A DNA stretch of 64,000 bases from Pseudorasbora parva (lineage: Eukaryota > Chordata > Actinopteri > Cypriniformes > Gobionidae), in assembly GCF_024679245.1 (NCBI RefSeq), contig NC_090185.1, positions 28,642,670 to 28,706,669 on the forward strand, in the 5' to 3' direction. Numbering within the stretch: the stretch's first letter is position 1; each line of letters opens with the position of its first letter. The notes beneath the pieces were generated by a model. The model was given only the letters and a program-made list of their open reading frames with translations. It searched no databases and was not told the origin of the DNA. The position numbers and the translations under genes were made by a program. This document shows positions 1 to 11,553 of this stretch, piece by piece.

Positions 1-220
1 ATCGTTCTATCATCTAGCCATCTATCATTCTATCTATTGTTCTGTCTGTCTGGTTGACTGTCTATCTATCATCTATTTTTCAGGCTGTCTATTTATCATT
101 CTACCCATCTATCTATAGATCATTCCATCCATGTCTGTCTGTCTGTCTATCGTTCTATCTTTCTATATCATTCTACCCATCTATTGTTTTACCCATCTAT
201 CTATAAAGGCCACTTTTTAT
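1..220. repeat. Degenerate CTAT/GTCT/CCAT microsatellite
   Basis: This is an imperfect array of ATCTATC, CTGTCTGTC and CATTCTACCCATC units running in from the left edge of the window. It probably began as a (CTAT)n repeat and has drifted. Confidence 0.85.
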
Positions 221-1365
221 TGACTGTTAAACAAGCCACATTTTTTAGGTAAAATTCATTCATATCCAATGCACAAGTGCAGGATAAGTTGCATGCCAAA
301 ATTGCTTAGTGGTTTGTTTAAATCCATAAGTATTAACTATAGTCATAGTGACTTTGCAAACATCACCAAATAGGTGATCTGGCATAAAATATAGTTTACA
401 GTAGTGCCTTTAGTGCTGCATTGATTTAGCACAGCAGAGTCTGAGTGAGTCTCTGTGATTGTAAATCCAGCGTTCAAGGGAAGAGTCTCTGGGTCACCTG
501 CACCATGAATCACATGCTGGCGGGATCCCGCTGTGCCTCACCGCTGGACTATAATTAGAAACACGCCTCACGCTGCATGGAGAAAACAGTTTGGATAACA
601 AAGGAAGGAAAGTGTTTGCATCAGGCAGGCATGTACCGTGATTACAGCTTGGCATTTTTCTCTGACTTCTCCCGTTCCCTCATTACCACACACAGGTTGA
701 GGGGCAAGGAGTGGAGGTCTCGAGGGGCACAAACTCCAGCTCCTAGATGACTAACGATGAATAATCCGTGACTACAAGACTTACACACCAAGACACCATT
801 CATGTATTGTGTAGCAGACGATTGAGAAGCCGTTAATAATGTGTACTGGACATTTGAAGGGTTTCTAAACATTTGTGTTGGCTTGACTGCATGCTTTACT
901 TAAATATACAAGGCCTGTAATCGCAGGTGGGACATGGAAATGGGTTTTAGATAGTATTTTACAGTTTCCCCTAAGATACTGAGATTGCATTGTGACACGC
1001 ATGCAAGCCGACGAATGGCTCTCAAGGGTGGATCGGGTTATGAACTGGGTAAAAAACAGCTCTTGCTGACAGGTTTCATGTACGAGCCTTTCCCTGAGCC
1101 CCGCTGAACACCAGATGCACTCTACGGACATATATCAACCACGAGAAATAGAATATGCTGCAAAAGAAAATAAACATTTCCGAACTGTCAAAGACACCTG
1201 CACACACTGATGTTTCTGTCGACAGTCATGCTTGAAGAAGATCCGGTCTGTCGTTGACCGCTGTCAGCGTAACAATGGATTAAGGTTATAAATTTGTGCC
1301 TACTTTGTCTTGTACTGTAATGCATAACCTGTTCCATATGCTGCAATTATAGTTTAATCCCATTC
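221..1365. other. Intergenic, no gene recognised
   Basis: The sequence has mixed composition. Short open frames on the minus strand near 642-1131 have no recognisable domain, no splice context and no homology that I can recall. No repeat family was recognised. Confidence 0.5.
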
Positions 1366-3190
1366 TTCCATCACTCCATCAATGCAATCCGTCCATCTCA
1401 TTCACCCATCCCATCCATCATTCTATCCATCCACCATCCCATCCATTCATCCATCTCATTCACCCATCCCACCCATTATTCCATCCATGCCATCATCCAT
1501 CTCATTCACCCAAACCCATCTATCATTCTATCCATCCACTATCCCATCCATCCCTCTTTCATTTCCATCCACCCACCCATCCCATCCATTCATCCATCTC
1601 ATTCACCCATCCCATCCATCATTCCATCCATCCATCCATCCATCCATCCATCCATCCATCCATCCATCATTCATTAATTTCAATCCACCCATCCTGTCCA
1701 TCCATTCATCATCCTATTCATCCATCACATTCATCATTCCATCATCCATCCCATTATTCCATCCATCCCACCCATTATTCCATCCATGCCATCATCCATC
1801 TCATTCACCCATCCCATCTATCATTCTATCCATCCACTATCCCATCCATCCCTCTTTCATTTCCATCCATCCATCCATCCATCCACCTCATTCACCCATC
1901 CCATCATCATTCTATCCATCCATCCATCATTCATTAATTTCAATCCACCCATCCTGTCCATCCATTCATCATCCCATCCATTCACCACATTCATCATTCC
2001 ATCCATCCCACCAATAATTCCATCAATGCCATCATCCATCTCATTCACCCATCCCATCCATCATTCTATCCATCCACCATCCCATCCATTCATCCATCTC
2101 ATTCACCCATCCCACCCATTATTCCATCCATGCCATCATCCATCTCAGTCACCCAATCCCATCTATCATTCTATCCATCCACTATCCCATCCATCCCTCT
2201 TTCATTTCCATCCACCCATCCCATCCACCTCATTCACCCATACCATCATCATTCTATCCATCCATCCATCCATCATTCATTAATTTCAATCCACCCATCC
2301 TGTCCATCCATTCATCATCCCATCCATCCCTCATTCATTTCCATCCACCCACCCATCCCATCCATTCATCCATCTCATTCACCCATCCCATCCATCCATC
2401 ATTCCATCCATCCATCCATCCATCCATCCATCATTCATTAATTTCAATCCACCCATCCTGTCCATCCATTCATCATCCTATTCATCCATCACATTCATCA
2501 TTCCATCATCCATCCCATTATTCCATCCATCCCACCCATTATTCCATCCATGCCATCATCCATCTCATTCACCCATCCCATCTATCATTCTATCCATCCA
2601 CTATCCCATCCATCCCTCTTTCATTTCCATCCATCCATCCATCCATCCACCTCATTCACCCATCCCATCATCATTCTATCCATCCATCCATCCATCATTC
2701 ATTAATTTCAATCCACCCATCCTGTCCATCCATTCATCATCCCATCCATTCACCACATTCATCATTCCATCCATCCCACCAATAATTCCATCAATGCCAT
2801 CATCCATCTCATTCACCCATCCCATCCATCATTCTATCCATCCACCATCCCATCCATCCCTCATTAATTTCCATCCACCCATCTCATCCATCTCATTCAC
2901 CCATCCCATCCATCCCTCATTCATTTCCATCCATTCATCATCCCATCCATCATCTCATTCATCCATCCCATTCATCATTTTATCCATCCATCTCATTTAC
3001 CCGATTCATCCCATTCACCCACCCTATCCATCCATCATCCCATCTATCAATCTCATTCATTATTCCCATCCACCCATTCATCTTTCCATCAACCCCATCC
3101 ATCAGTCCATCCATCTCATTCATTAATCCCATCCACCCATCTGTCCATCACATCCACCCATCCATCCCTTCTGCCCACCACTCAGCCCAT
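1366..3190. repeat. CATC-based satellite with higher-order structure
   Basis: About 1.8 kb consists of CCATCCATC, CATTCACCCATCC and CATCATTC variants. Marker strings such as TCATTAATTTCAATCCACCC recur at 1671, 1931, about 2278, 2435 and 2699. A block with the order marker / CATCCTATTCATCC / CATGCCATCATCC at about 1671-2050 recurs at about 2435-2815, an offset of about 764-768 bp, indicating a segmental duplication within the array. Frames rich in HPSI repeats are a by-product of the repeat. Confidence 0.93.
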
Positions 3191-4540
3191 CAATCCTTTT
3201 TTTTTTTTAGATGTGACACATCAAGGCGATGTCAGAGAAACGGTGCTGTGTCGAAAGCATTGCATCCGCTGCGTCTGGACCAAAAACATGCACTTGAACA
3301 CACCGCAAAGAGCTCAGGTCACTGTTAACTAGCAGGTATCAAAATCAGATATCAAGGTGTCTAAATTCATCATTCAAGAAGGAAAACTAAAACTAGGACT
3401 GCAGATATACAAACTGCATTGGGAGGCTCAGGTAAGATGATGTAAAATTAGAACACCTTTCAGTTTGTGCCATCTTGACTTCTTTGCTCGCTATCATCAC
3501 TTTTGCTTTTATTCTTGTGCTCTGACTCATTTATTAAACTAAACAGCCAATCAAAGTGATCTCTCCCCAAAAGCTCCAATGCCAATTCAGTATGCTGAAT
3601 TCCAACATATGGAGCACTGCAAAAACTATCCTGACATGCTCACCAACAGCCCAAAGTTTTGCCAACTATCGGCTTGGTACATCGCAACCTTTAATCGACT
3701 GTTTCATCTTCTATTGTCTGCTGTTTAGTACCAATTATTAATTATTACCAATTAACATATTTCATGTTAAACTAATTGGTTCTCTCTTGAGAACCATTTT
3801 TTTTCTCTTGAGAATGGCATTGCCACATCCATACAGCCGCCTCAACCCCAAGAGTGAAATGTGTTACCAACAGCACAAACACAGAAACTTTAAACTTTGG
3901 ATTGATGGAGGGGGTTATCAGGCCTGTCAACAACCACTTACCTGTCGAGTGGTGCACAGGTGTGTCACACTGTCCACTTCAGGCAAGGTAGCCTTTGAAG
4001 AGTGCCTGACATAATACTGAAAAACTACACCGTGCCCTCTTGATACAGGATAGTTTATATATTGAATGAATAAATTATTTTTTTATTTTATTTCGAGCAA
4101 TATATAAGGATACATAACAAAGGAAATAAAGAAGCATTTTGATTAGTCAGTACAACAAGTTCAATTCATCATTTTCATTCATAGTTTATATATTGATTCA
4201 AATACGACCAATCCTTTCCCTTCTAGCTGTCTGAAGAGGAAAAGAGGTTGTCTATAGAAGCCCTTTACTTCATCCTGTCAATGACTAAGGTCAAGCAGGA
4301 CCCGTTTTTCAGGATGGGTACCTAACACTGCAAGAGATGGTAGCAAATGTGAGTGATTATAAACCTTAAGCTGAGTAGAAGCTTACTAGAAGTCCCAATC
4401 CTGGATTTTGTTCTCAAATGTGGTCAAAATCATTAAGATAATCAAGCTCCGCCTTAATGACAAACATTTAATGACTCATTTTAAGGCCAATGTCAGGACT
4501 ATCTAGCTACCATCTAGTCTGTCTGTCGTATCATTCTACA
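3191..4540. other. Intergenic, no gene recognised
   Basis: The sequence is moderately AT-rich. Short frames on both strands near 3556-4014 overlap each other and show no domain or splice structure. No known repeat was recognised. Confidence 0.45.
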
Positions 4541-4574
4541 TATCTTTATATATATATATATGTGTGTGTGTGTG

Positions 4575-4640
<66 letters not shown>
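4541..4640. repeat. (TA)n/(TG)n compound microsatellite
   Basis: A TATATA run passes through a short TGTGTG block and returns to about 60 bp of pure TA. The adjacent sequence is T-rich. Confidence 0.95.
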
Positions 4641-4643
<3 letters not shown>

Positions 4644-5532
4644 TTTTCTTATGTTTTCATGGGATTCTTTCACGATGTGTTGTACACATTGTATTAGACA
4701 TAAGATTGTTAGAAGATAAGCTGAGTGTCCATTCTCTGAGTCTGATTTTTTTTTCCAGTAATAGTGCTCTGTTCGCTGATATTTTCATTGAATGAACAAA
4801 GCTACACATCCCATACAATAGACAATAGACAGTTTTCATTTTTGGAGTTATTGTTTAGCATGCCAAATGTCGGTTAAATTGTTTTTTGTTTTTTTTTGTG
4901 AGTTCATATAGTCTTCTGTTTGAACCGTTAGCATTTTTCCTTCCATTTTCACTTGGGGATCATCCTTTAAGAATCCAACGCTGCTATTTTTGTGAATCCT
5001 CAGCAGAATTTTTTTCCCTGTCTATATTTTTCTTTTTTTAAAACATTTTTTATGTATCTTTCTCATTCTTTTTCATGGAAGAATGGTCTTAGATAGAACC
5101 ATTGCCCTATTTGGTCTGGTTTAAATATATTTCATATGCTTACTTAACTTTATTCATCCTTATATGGACAATTAACTGCCTTATATTGGTTAGATTTATA
5201 TAGGTTTTATATAGGGATTATATAGATTTATATATTCAGAAGATATTATGAGAACGCCAGTCTTAAATGTTGTCCACTGTAATGCAATATACTGTATGTT
5301 GTCTGTTAACATGGAAATAAGTTATTTGTTATGCATGCATGTATAGGTATTATGACCTAATAATTAAATGTTTTTACTGAATTTAAATAATTTATATATT
5401 TTTTCATAATGAATTAATGTACAGATATTCAATAATTTAATGCATTAATGTTAAAATATTTAATATTTTTATGCATTTAATAATGTTAATGTCAACTTTT
5501 ACTTAACGTTATAAAAAGATATGTGCAGAACT
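4641..5532. other. AT-rich intergenic DNA
   Basis: The sequence is very AT-rich, with poly-T and TTTATATA runs and short TAATGTTAA-type reiterations near 5380-5480. I see no gene or recognised element. Confidence 0.45.
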
Positions 5533-5534
5533 TA

Positions 5535-6597
5535 CACCGATCAGGCATAACATTATGAACATTATGACAGGGGAAATAAATAACTCTGATTATCTCTTCA
5601 TCCCACCACCTGTTAGTGGGTGGCATATATTAGACAGTAAGTTTAAAAGGGCCAAACTGTGATGGCTAAACGACTGAGTGAGAGCATCTCTAAAACTGCA
5701 GTTCTTGTGGGGTGTTCCTGGTCTGCAGTGCTCAGTATCTATCAAAAGTGCTCCAAGGAAGGAACAGTGGTGAACCGGTGACAGAGTCATGGGTGGCTAA
5801 GGCTCACTGATGCACGTGAGGAGCGAAGGCTGGCCCATGTGGTCTGGTCAAACAGACGAGCTACTGTAGCTCAAATTGCTCCAGAAGTTAAAGCTGGTTC
5901 TGATAGAAAGGTGCAGACCAGTCAGGGTGCCCATGCTGACCCTTATTTACCCCCAAAAGTGCCAACAGTGGGTATATGAGCATAAGAACTGGACCACGAA
6001 GCAATGGAAGAATGTGGCCTGGTCTGATGAATCACGTTTTCATTTACATCACTGGGATGGCCAGATACATTTGTGTGGCTTACCTGGGGAACACATTTTA
6101 GGATGCACTATGGGAAGACGGAAAGCTGACAGAGGCACATGGGGTCCTGATATCCATGTGGATGTTACTTTGACACGTACCACCAACCTAAGCATTGTTG
6201 CAGACCTTGTACACCCTTTCATGGAAACGGTATTCCCTGGTGGCTGTGGCCTCTTTCAGCAGGATAATGTGCTGTCACAAAGCAAAAATGTTTCATAAAT
6301 GGTTTGCGAGGCACAATATTAAGTTTAAGATGGTGATTTGGCCCCCAAATATACCAGATCTCAATCCAATCGAGCATCTGTGGGGTGTGCTGAACATTCA
6401 TTGATTCATTGAGGCCCCGCTCACAACTTACAGGACTTAAAGGATCTGCTGCTAACATCTTGGTGCCAGTGACAACTGCACATCTTCAGGGGTCTAGAGG
6501 AGTCCATGCCTCAATGGGTCAGAGGTGTTTTGGCAGCAAAAGGGGGACTAACACAATATTAATATTATAGTCATAATATTATGGTATAACCCTGGCG
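5535..6597 (+). mobile_element. Tc1-like element, degenerate (family A copy 1)
   Basis: The left end ACCGATCAGGCATAACATTA follows a TA (5533-5534). The degenerate right end TCATAATATTATGG...GGCG is followed by TA (6598-6599). The interior reads as a plus-strand Tc1 transposase pseudogene in pieces: a paired-type helix-turn-helix remnant (about 5650-5900), WSDESRFHLHH (first catalytic Asp), QQDN (second Asp) and PDLNPIEHLWG (Glu), separated by frameshifts and stops. The same family is found at 16294, 51193 and 52119. Confidence 0.9.
5650..6590 (+). pseudogene. Tc1 family transposase pseudogene
   Basis: This DDE-type cut-and-paste transposase remnant is scattered over at least three frames. 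The longest intact piece is 140 codons (5876-6298), spanning the linker, the first Asp (WSDESRF) and the second Asp (QQDN). The terminal part with NPIEHLWG lies in another frame (6195-6404), so at least one frameshift separates the catalytic residues. It cannot be functional as it stands. Confidence 0.88.
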
Positions 6598-6821
6598 TAA
6601 TGCATTAGGACGTTGTGCAAAATTTCTACTTGTGTAAAATGGACAAAAGAATGTTAGAAATGCATAACAGTGGGTAAATGTATGGTGACCACAAGTCTGT
6701 TCTCAAGGCCAGACAAAGGGGTCGAGCTGTATGTCTGAATAGCTCTATCCCAGGCCTCTGTCTCAGCATGGGGTTCATAGTGAATACACCCAGCCTGGCT
6801 CAGATTGTTCTGTACACATAT

Positions 6822-6858
<37 letters not shown>

Positions 6859-8236
6859 CATATGACAATCCCTCTCTTGCAATTTACATGGTTCCTGTTA
6901 CTCCTTTCCCTGACTCCCTCGATCTGTTTCTCAAAGTCTGTAATCTGAAGTGAACATGGTTTATGGCTGATAAGTTGATTTGTTGTGTTATGTTTGGCGG
7001 CTGATTTCAGATAGCAGGTCTATGGGAGTAGGTGATCCGGGCTCCCTATGCAGAAACAGCCCACAGTGGGCCGTTTATAGACTATTACAAGAACTGTATG
7101 GGACCGAGGACAAAGCCCTGGGGGATTCCTTGTACACATACCGTTAGTACAATATACAGCAGTGGAAACAATTGTTTATTCATAGATGGTCTGTCTGCAG
7201 ACTCAAACATAAATTATGACACGGATCCATTGTGTGTTCCACTGATTGTGTTGCCAGTAATGCACAACTGCTGCTAAAACGGTTCTCAAAAGAGCAGTGA
7301 ATGTGTGATCAGGTTGGAATGCACATATTTGTGTGCTGACTGACACTTCTGCATGTATAATTGTTGCCAAACTTGAGTGTGCATGCAAGCATGTTCACTG
7401 TCATGCAGGAGGGTGTGAGCATTTGTGTACATATTTGTTGGCGTGCATTTTTTTTAAACTTAAAAATATATGAGTGTAGGATATAATCTATTTTACATAA
7501 TTTTTTGTGTGCTGCTTTCAGTTTTACTAGCTTGAGTTACTGTTGGTTTCTAAGTGGTTGCTTAATGCCATTATAAAGCTCAGATCCCTCCTCAAATACA
7601 AATCCATGGGATTTTTTTTCACCCATTTTCCAAGGACAGGGATTGTAGGAGTAGGAGAGAGGATTGGTTTTATGTGATGTAGGCCAAATTGAAACTGATG
7701 CCGTGAAAGCACTACCACTATACCATGTCTCGATATTTTCTTAGCAGAAATCTTGTTTTCCAGCATCCCTCCCTCCCTCCTCTCTCTCTCTCTCTGATTA
7801 GTGGACGTGTGATTCCTCCTCTCATTACTCCCCGTGTCTGCTCTCTGTCTCTGGTATACTGTGTTCCTGTATTTGTGGCTCTTCCTGTCTCCTGCTGTCA
7901 CTGCTCTGCAGTCGCCAATGCTTCCGTAGAGGGCGGCATTGGCCTCGTTAGGGGGTACACACACAAAATAGCACACCACACACCCAATACCTTATTGTGC
8001 TCAAAACCCATGTGGATACCTCTTTCCCAATCTCACTGATCAGTGTGTCTCTGGGGGGAGAGAGGACTTTCCCTGGTAAACACTGATGCAGGTAAACATC
8101 TCTTGATTCTTATGTTTAGAGCAATCAAATACAGGCCAGCATGAGTCGCCGCATGAGGCCTGGAGTAGACGTGCCTTCAAGACAGAGAAGAAATCTAGAC
8201 TTACCTTTGCTGAACCTACCCTGGAAATATTTTATA
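6598..8236. other. Intergenic DNA with CA and CT microsatellites
   Basis: It contains a (CA)n run at about 6824-6855 and a short (CT)n run at about 7775-7796. A weak peptide near 7090-7140 (GPRTKPWGIP) recalls LINE ORF2 C-terminal text but is too short to call. No gene recognised. Confidence 0.5.
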
Positions 8237-8243
8237 TAAACTA

Positions 8244-9814
8244 CAGGTCCTTCTCAAAAAATTAGCATATTGTGATAAAGTTCATTATTTTCCATAATGT
8301 ATTGATAAAAATTTAACTTTCATATATTTTAGATTCATTGCACACCAACTGAAATATTTTAGGTCTTTTATTGTTTTAATACTGATGATTTTGGCATACA
8401 GCTCATGAAAACCCCAAATTCCTTAGCTCAAAAAATTAACATATTTCATCTGACCAATAAAAGAAAAGTGTTTTTAATACAAAAAAAGCCAACCTCCAAT
8501 AATTGTTCAGTTATGCACTCAATACTTGGTGGGGAATCCTTTTGCAGAAATGACTGCTTCAATGCGGCGTGGCATGGAGGCGATCAGCCTGTGGCACTGC
8601 TGAGGTGTTCTGGAGCCCCAGGATGCTTCGATAGCGGCCTTAAGCTCATCCAGAGTGTTGGGTCTTGCGTCTCTCAACTTTCTCTTCACAATATCCCACA
8701 GATTCTCTATGGGGTTCAGGACAGGAGAGTTGGCAGGCCAATTGAGCACAGTAATACCATGGTCAGTAAACCATTTACCAGTGGTTTTGGCACTGTGAGC
8801 AGGTGCCAGGTCGTGCTGAAAAACAAAATCTTCATCCCCATAAAGCTTTTCAGCAGATGGAAGCATGAAGTGCTCCAAAATCTCCGGATAGCTAGCTGCA
8901 TTGACCCTGCCCTTGATAAAACACAGTGGACCAACACCAGCAGCTGACATGGCACCCCAGACCATCACTGACTGTGGGTACTTGACACTGGACTTCAGGC
9001 ATTTTGGCATTTCCTTCTCCCCAGTCTTCCTCCAGACTCTGGCACCTTGATTTCCGAATGACATGCAAAATTTGCTTTCATTCGAAAAAAGTACTTTGGA
9101 CCACTGAGCAACAGTCCAGTGCTGCTTCTCTGTAGCCCAAAGTGGCTTGACCTGGGGAATGCGGCACCTGTAGCCCGTTTCCTGCACACGCCTGTGCACG
9201 GTGGCTTTGGTTTCTACTCCAGACTCAGTCCACTGCTTCCGCAGGTCCCCCAAGGTCTGGATCGGTCCTTCTTCACAATCTTCCTCAAGGTCCGGTCACC
9301 TCTTCTCGTTGTGCAGCGTTTTTTGCCACACTTTTTCCTTCCCACAGACTTCCCACTGAGGTGCCTTGATACAGCACTCTGGGAACAGCCTATTCGTTCA
9401 GAAATTTTTTCTGTGTCTTACCCTCTCGCTTGAGGGTGTCAATGATGGCCTTCTGGACAGGGTCGGGTCGGCAGTCTTACCCATGATTGCGGTTTTGAGT
9501 AATGAACCAGGCTGGGAGTTTTTAAAAGCCTCACGAATCTTTTGCAGGTGTTTAGAGTTAATTAGTTGATTCAGATGATTAGGTTAATAGCTCATTTAGA
9601 AAACCTTTTCATGATATGCTAATTTTTTGAGACAGGAATTTGGGGTTTTCATGAGCTGTATGCCAAAATCATCAGTATTAAAACAATAAAAGACCTGAAA
9701 TATTTCAGTTGGTGTGAAATGAATTTAAAATATATGAAAGTTTAATTTTTATCATTACATTATGGAAAATAAAGAACTTTATCACAATATGCTAATTTTT
9801 TTGAGAAGGACCTG
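8244..9814 (-). mobile_element. Tc1-like element, 1571 bp, TA-flanked
   Basis: The ends CAGGTCCTTCTCAAAAAATT and its complement at 9795-9814 are flanked by TA (8242-8243 and 9815-9816). The terminal inverted repeats are about 200 bp and contain an inner copy of the same motif (CTCAAAAAATTAACATATTT at about 8427; AGAAAACC...TCATGATATGCTAATTTTTT on the right), giving an IR/DR arrangement. The transposase is on the minus strand. The near-complete ends mean this insertion is relatively young. Confidence 0.95.
8519..9484 (-). pseudogene. Tc1 transposase, C-terminal 244 codons open, N-terminus frameshifted
   Basis: This DDE transposase starts at ATG 9484 (MGKTAD). The DNA-binding domain (KAIIDTLKREGKTQKK, ERIGCSQSAVSRHL) is readable only by changing frame about three times between 9484 and 9253. 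From 9253 to 8519 the catalytic domain is a single open frame. It includes VMVWGAMSAAGVGPL, the FQHDLAPAH aspartate and the NPIENLWD glutamate. The first catalytic position reads FSNESKF, i.e. Asn where this family normally has Asp, so even the open part is probably catalytically dead. Confidence 0.92.
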
Positions 9815-9816
9815 TA

Positions 9817-10473
9817 TATTGCCAAAAGTATTGGGACACCCCTCCAAATCCTTAAATCCAGGTGTTCCAATCACTTCCTTGGCCACAGGTGTATTAAATC
9901 AAACACTAGGCATGCAGACGCTTCTACAAACATTTGTGAAAGAATGGGTCGCTCTCAGGAGCTCAATTCAAGCGTGGTACCGTGATAGATGGCCCCCTAT
10001 GCAATAGGTCCATTCGTAAAATTTACTCATTGCTAAATATTGCACGGTCAACTGTTAGAGGTATTATAACCAAGTGGAAGCAATTGAGAACGACATAAAC
10101 AATTTGGGGATGGCCTCTTCCTGTTCCAACATGACTGTACACCAGTGCATAAAGCAAGGTCCATAAAGACGTGGATGAGCTTGGTGAGGAGCAACTTGAC
10201 TGGCCTGCTCAAAGTCCTGACCTCAACCCGATAGAAGACCTTTAGGATGAATTGGACTGGAAACTGCAAACCAGGCCTATGGGTCCAACATCAGTGCCCG
10301 ACCTCACAAATGTGCTTCTTGAAGACTCCTAAACCTTGTGGAAAGCCTTCCCAGAAGAGTTGAAGCTGTTATAGCTGCAAAGGGTGGGCCAACTCCATAT
10401 TAAACCCTGCGGTTTAAGATTAGGATGTCATTAAAGTTAATGTGCATGTCCCAAAACTTTTGGCATAATAGTG
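9817..10473 (+). mobile_element. Internally deleted Tc1-like element
   Basis: The left end TATTGCCAAAAGTATTGGGA pairs with the right end CCCAAAACTTTTGGCATAAT near 10449-10470. The interior holds a plus-strand transposase relic: FQHDC near 10125 and WPAQSPDLNPIEDL-like text with a stop near 10200-10250. It is about 660 bp against roughly 1.6 kb for complete relatives, so most of the transposase has been lost. It abuts the preceding element (see findings). Confidence 0.88.
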
Positions 10474-11394
10474 TATATTTGGCCAAGATTTATGTTCTGC
10501 TTTAGGCATGAGTGAGGTTTTATTAATCGGGCTGCAATGAGATTACACTTCAGTTATTTTCCCATTTATGTAAAATCAAATAGCCCAGAACTACAAGTAA
10601 TTTATCTTGAATCCATTACATCATGAGTTGTACTGCCCAGATGATCTGCTGTGAGGTCTCTCTGCAAGGGTTTATTTGATTTAGACCCCAGGGTTTCCTT
10701 TTATGTTGGATTTGGCAAATTAGCGCAATGTTTTCATCATTGACAGCGTTGACAGTTATTGACTAGTGAGGCATGTTAAAACTCTAAAGTATTTGTTCTG
10801 GATTTTGTTCTGGCTCACTCAAGCAGTGCTAAAAAGACAAAATGGAGTTTCTCACTGAAATACAGATGTTCTTTAAGGAATGTGATGGGTCATATGTAAA
10901 AATATTATTTCAGTAATCATCTCTGTTTTAACTGCTGATTGTGTTTTAAGGGCCACTGCTGCTTTTTGTCTCTCATGGCACTTAAAACTATCATGAGCCA
11001 AATATTGCTGTCTTTACGTACTTCATATCTGGCTATTTTCACCTTTTGATCTAGCTCGAGCTCTAATTTGTGGTCCTTTTACCTGCGATTACGATAAATT
11101 ATGCTTTCAACTCTTTTGATCGTACTAAATGCTTTTATTTCCAGTAATTCATAGATAACTTCACATTTGCCTTTACCATCTTTCTCATCATGCCTCCATC
11201 ATGTTCCCCCCTTTTTTGACCCCTGGTTTCCTACGTTTTATTTACTCAGCTGCCGCGTGAAGACTTTGAAGCCCACAGGCCTTCAGCAAGTCTCTCAAAC
11301 AACATCACTTGCCATTTATTCTCAGAATAAGTCCTGGTTTATTATGTTAACACCTACAAAGTGTTTTTAACCAAACCCTCTCACTCACCTACAG
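10474..11394. other. Intergenic, no gene recognised
   Basis: This is apparently unique DNA preceding the orphan exon. I searched it for an upstream exon with matching splice signals and saw none that was convincing. Confidence 0.4.
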
Positions 11395-11553
11395 CTGGAT
11401 CTGTTCTACGCACATGTGCGGATGATGTTCGACTCGGGTGCTCTAGGGCGTCTTTACCAGCTCCTCTGGAAGACCGTTAAGGATCTTGGGTCGCTCTCTT
11501 CAGTTAGCATAATAGCTGCCCTAGGGGCGTCTCTGATTTGGGGTATTGGAAAG
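11395..11553 (+). CDS. Orphan internal exon of an unidentified gene
   Basis: The block is bounded by a good acceptor (polypyrimidine CCCTCTCACTCACCTACAG) and a consensus donor (GGAAAG|GTAAGC). It is 159 nt (53 codons, phase-neutral), open in the frame starting CTG GAT CTG. The peptide starts LDLFYAHVRMMFDSGALGRL, continues with LYQLLWKTVKDL, and ends in the hydrophobic stretch SLSSVSIIAALGASLIWGIG, which could be a membrane segment. GC content and codon use look more gene-like than the flanks. I do not recognise the family and found no convincing partner exons in the window. It could also be a fortuitous open block. Confidence 0.5.

Noticed and set aside
1382..2441. Long plus-strand frames of 211, 165 and 103 codons rich in His-Pro-Ser-Ile
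   Set aside because: They are translations of the CATC satellite. A four-base unit with few stop-forming words stays open by chance; there is no start context or domain.
7032..7277. Frame containing GPRTKPWGIP, reminiscent of LINE ORF2 C-termini
   Set aside because: The similarity covers too few residues and no reverse transcriptase motifs are nearby.
8405..8947. 180-codon plus-strand frame
   Set aside because: It is antisense to the Tc1 transposase catalytic domain at 8519-9253.
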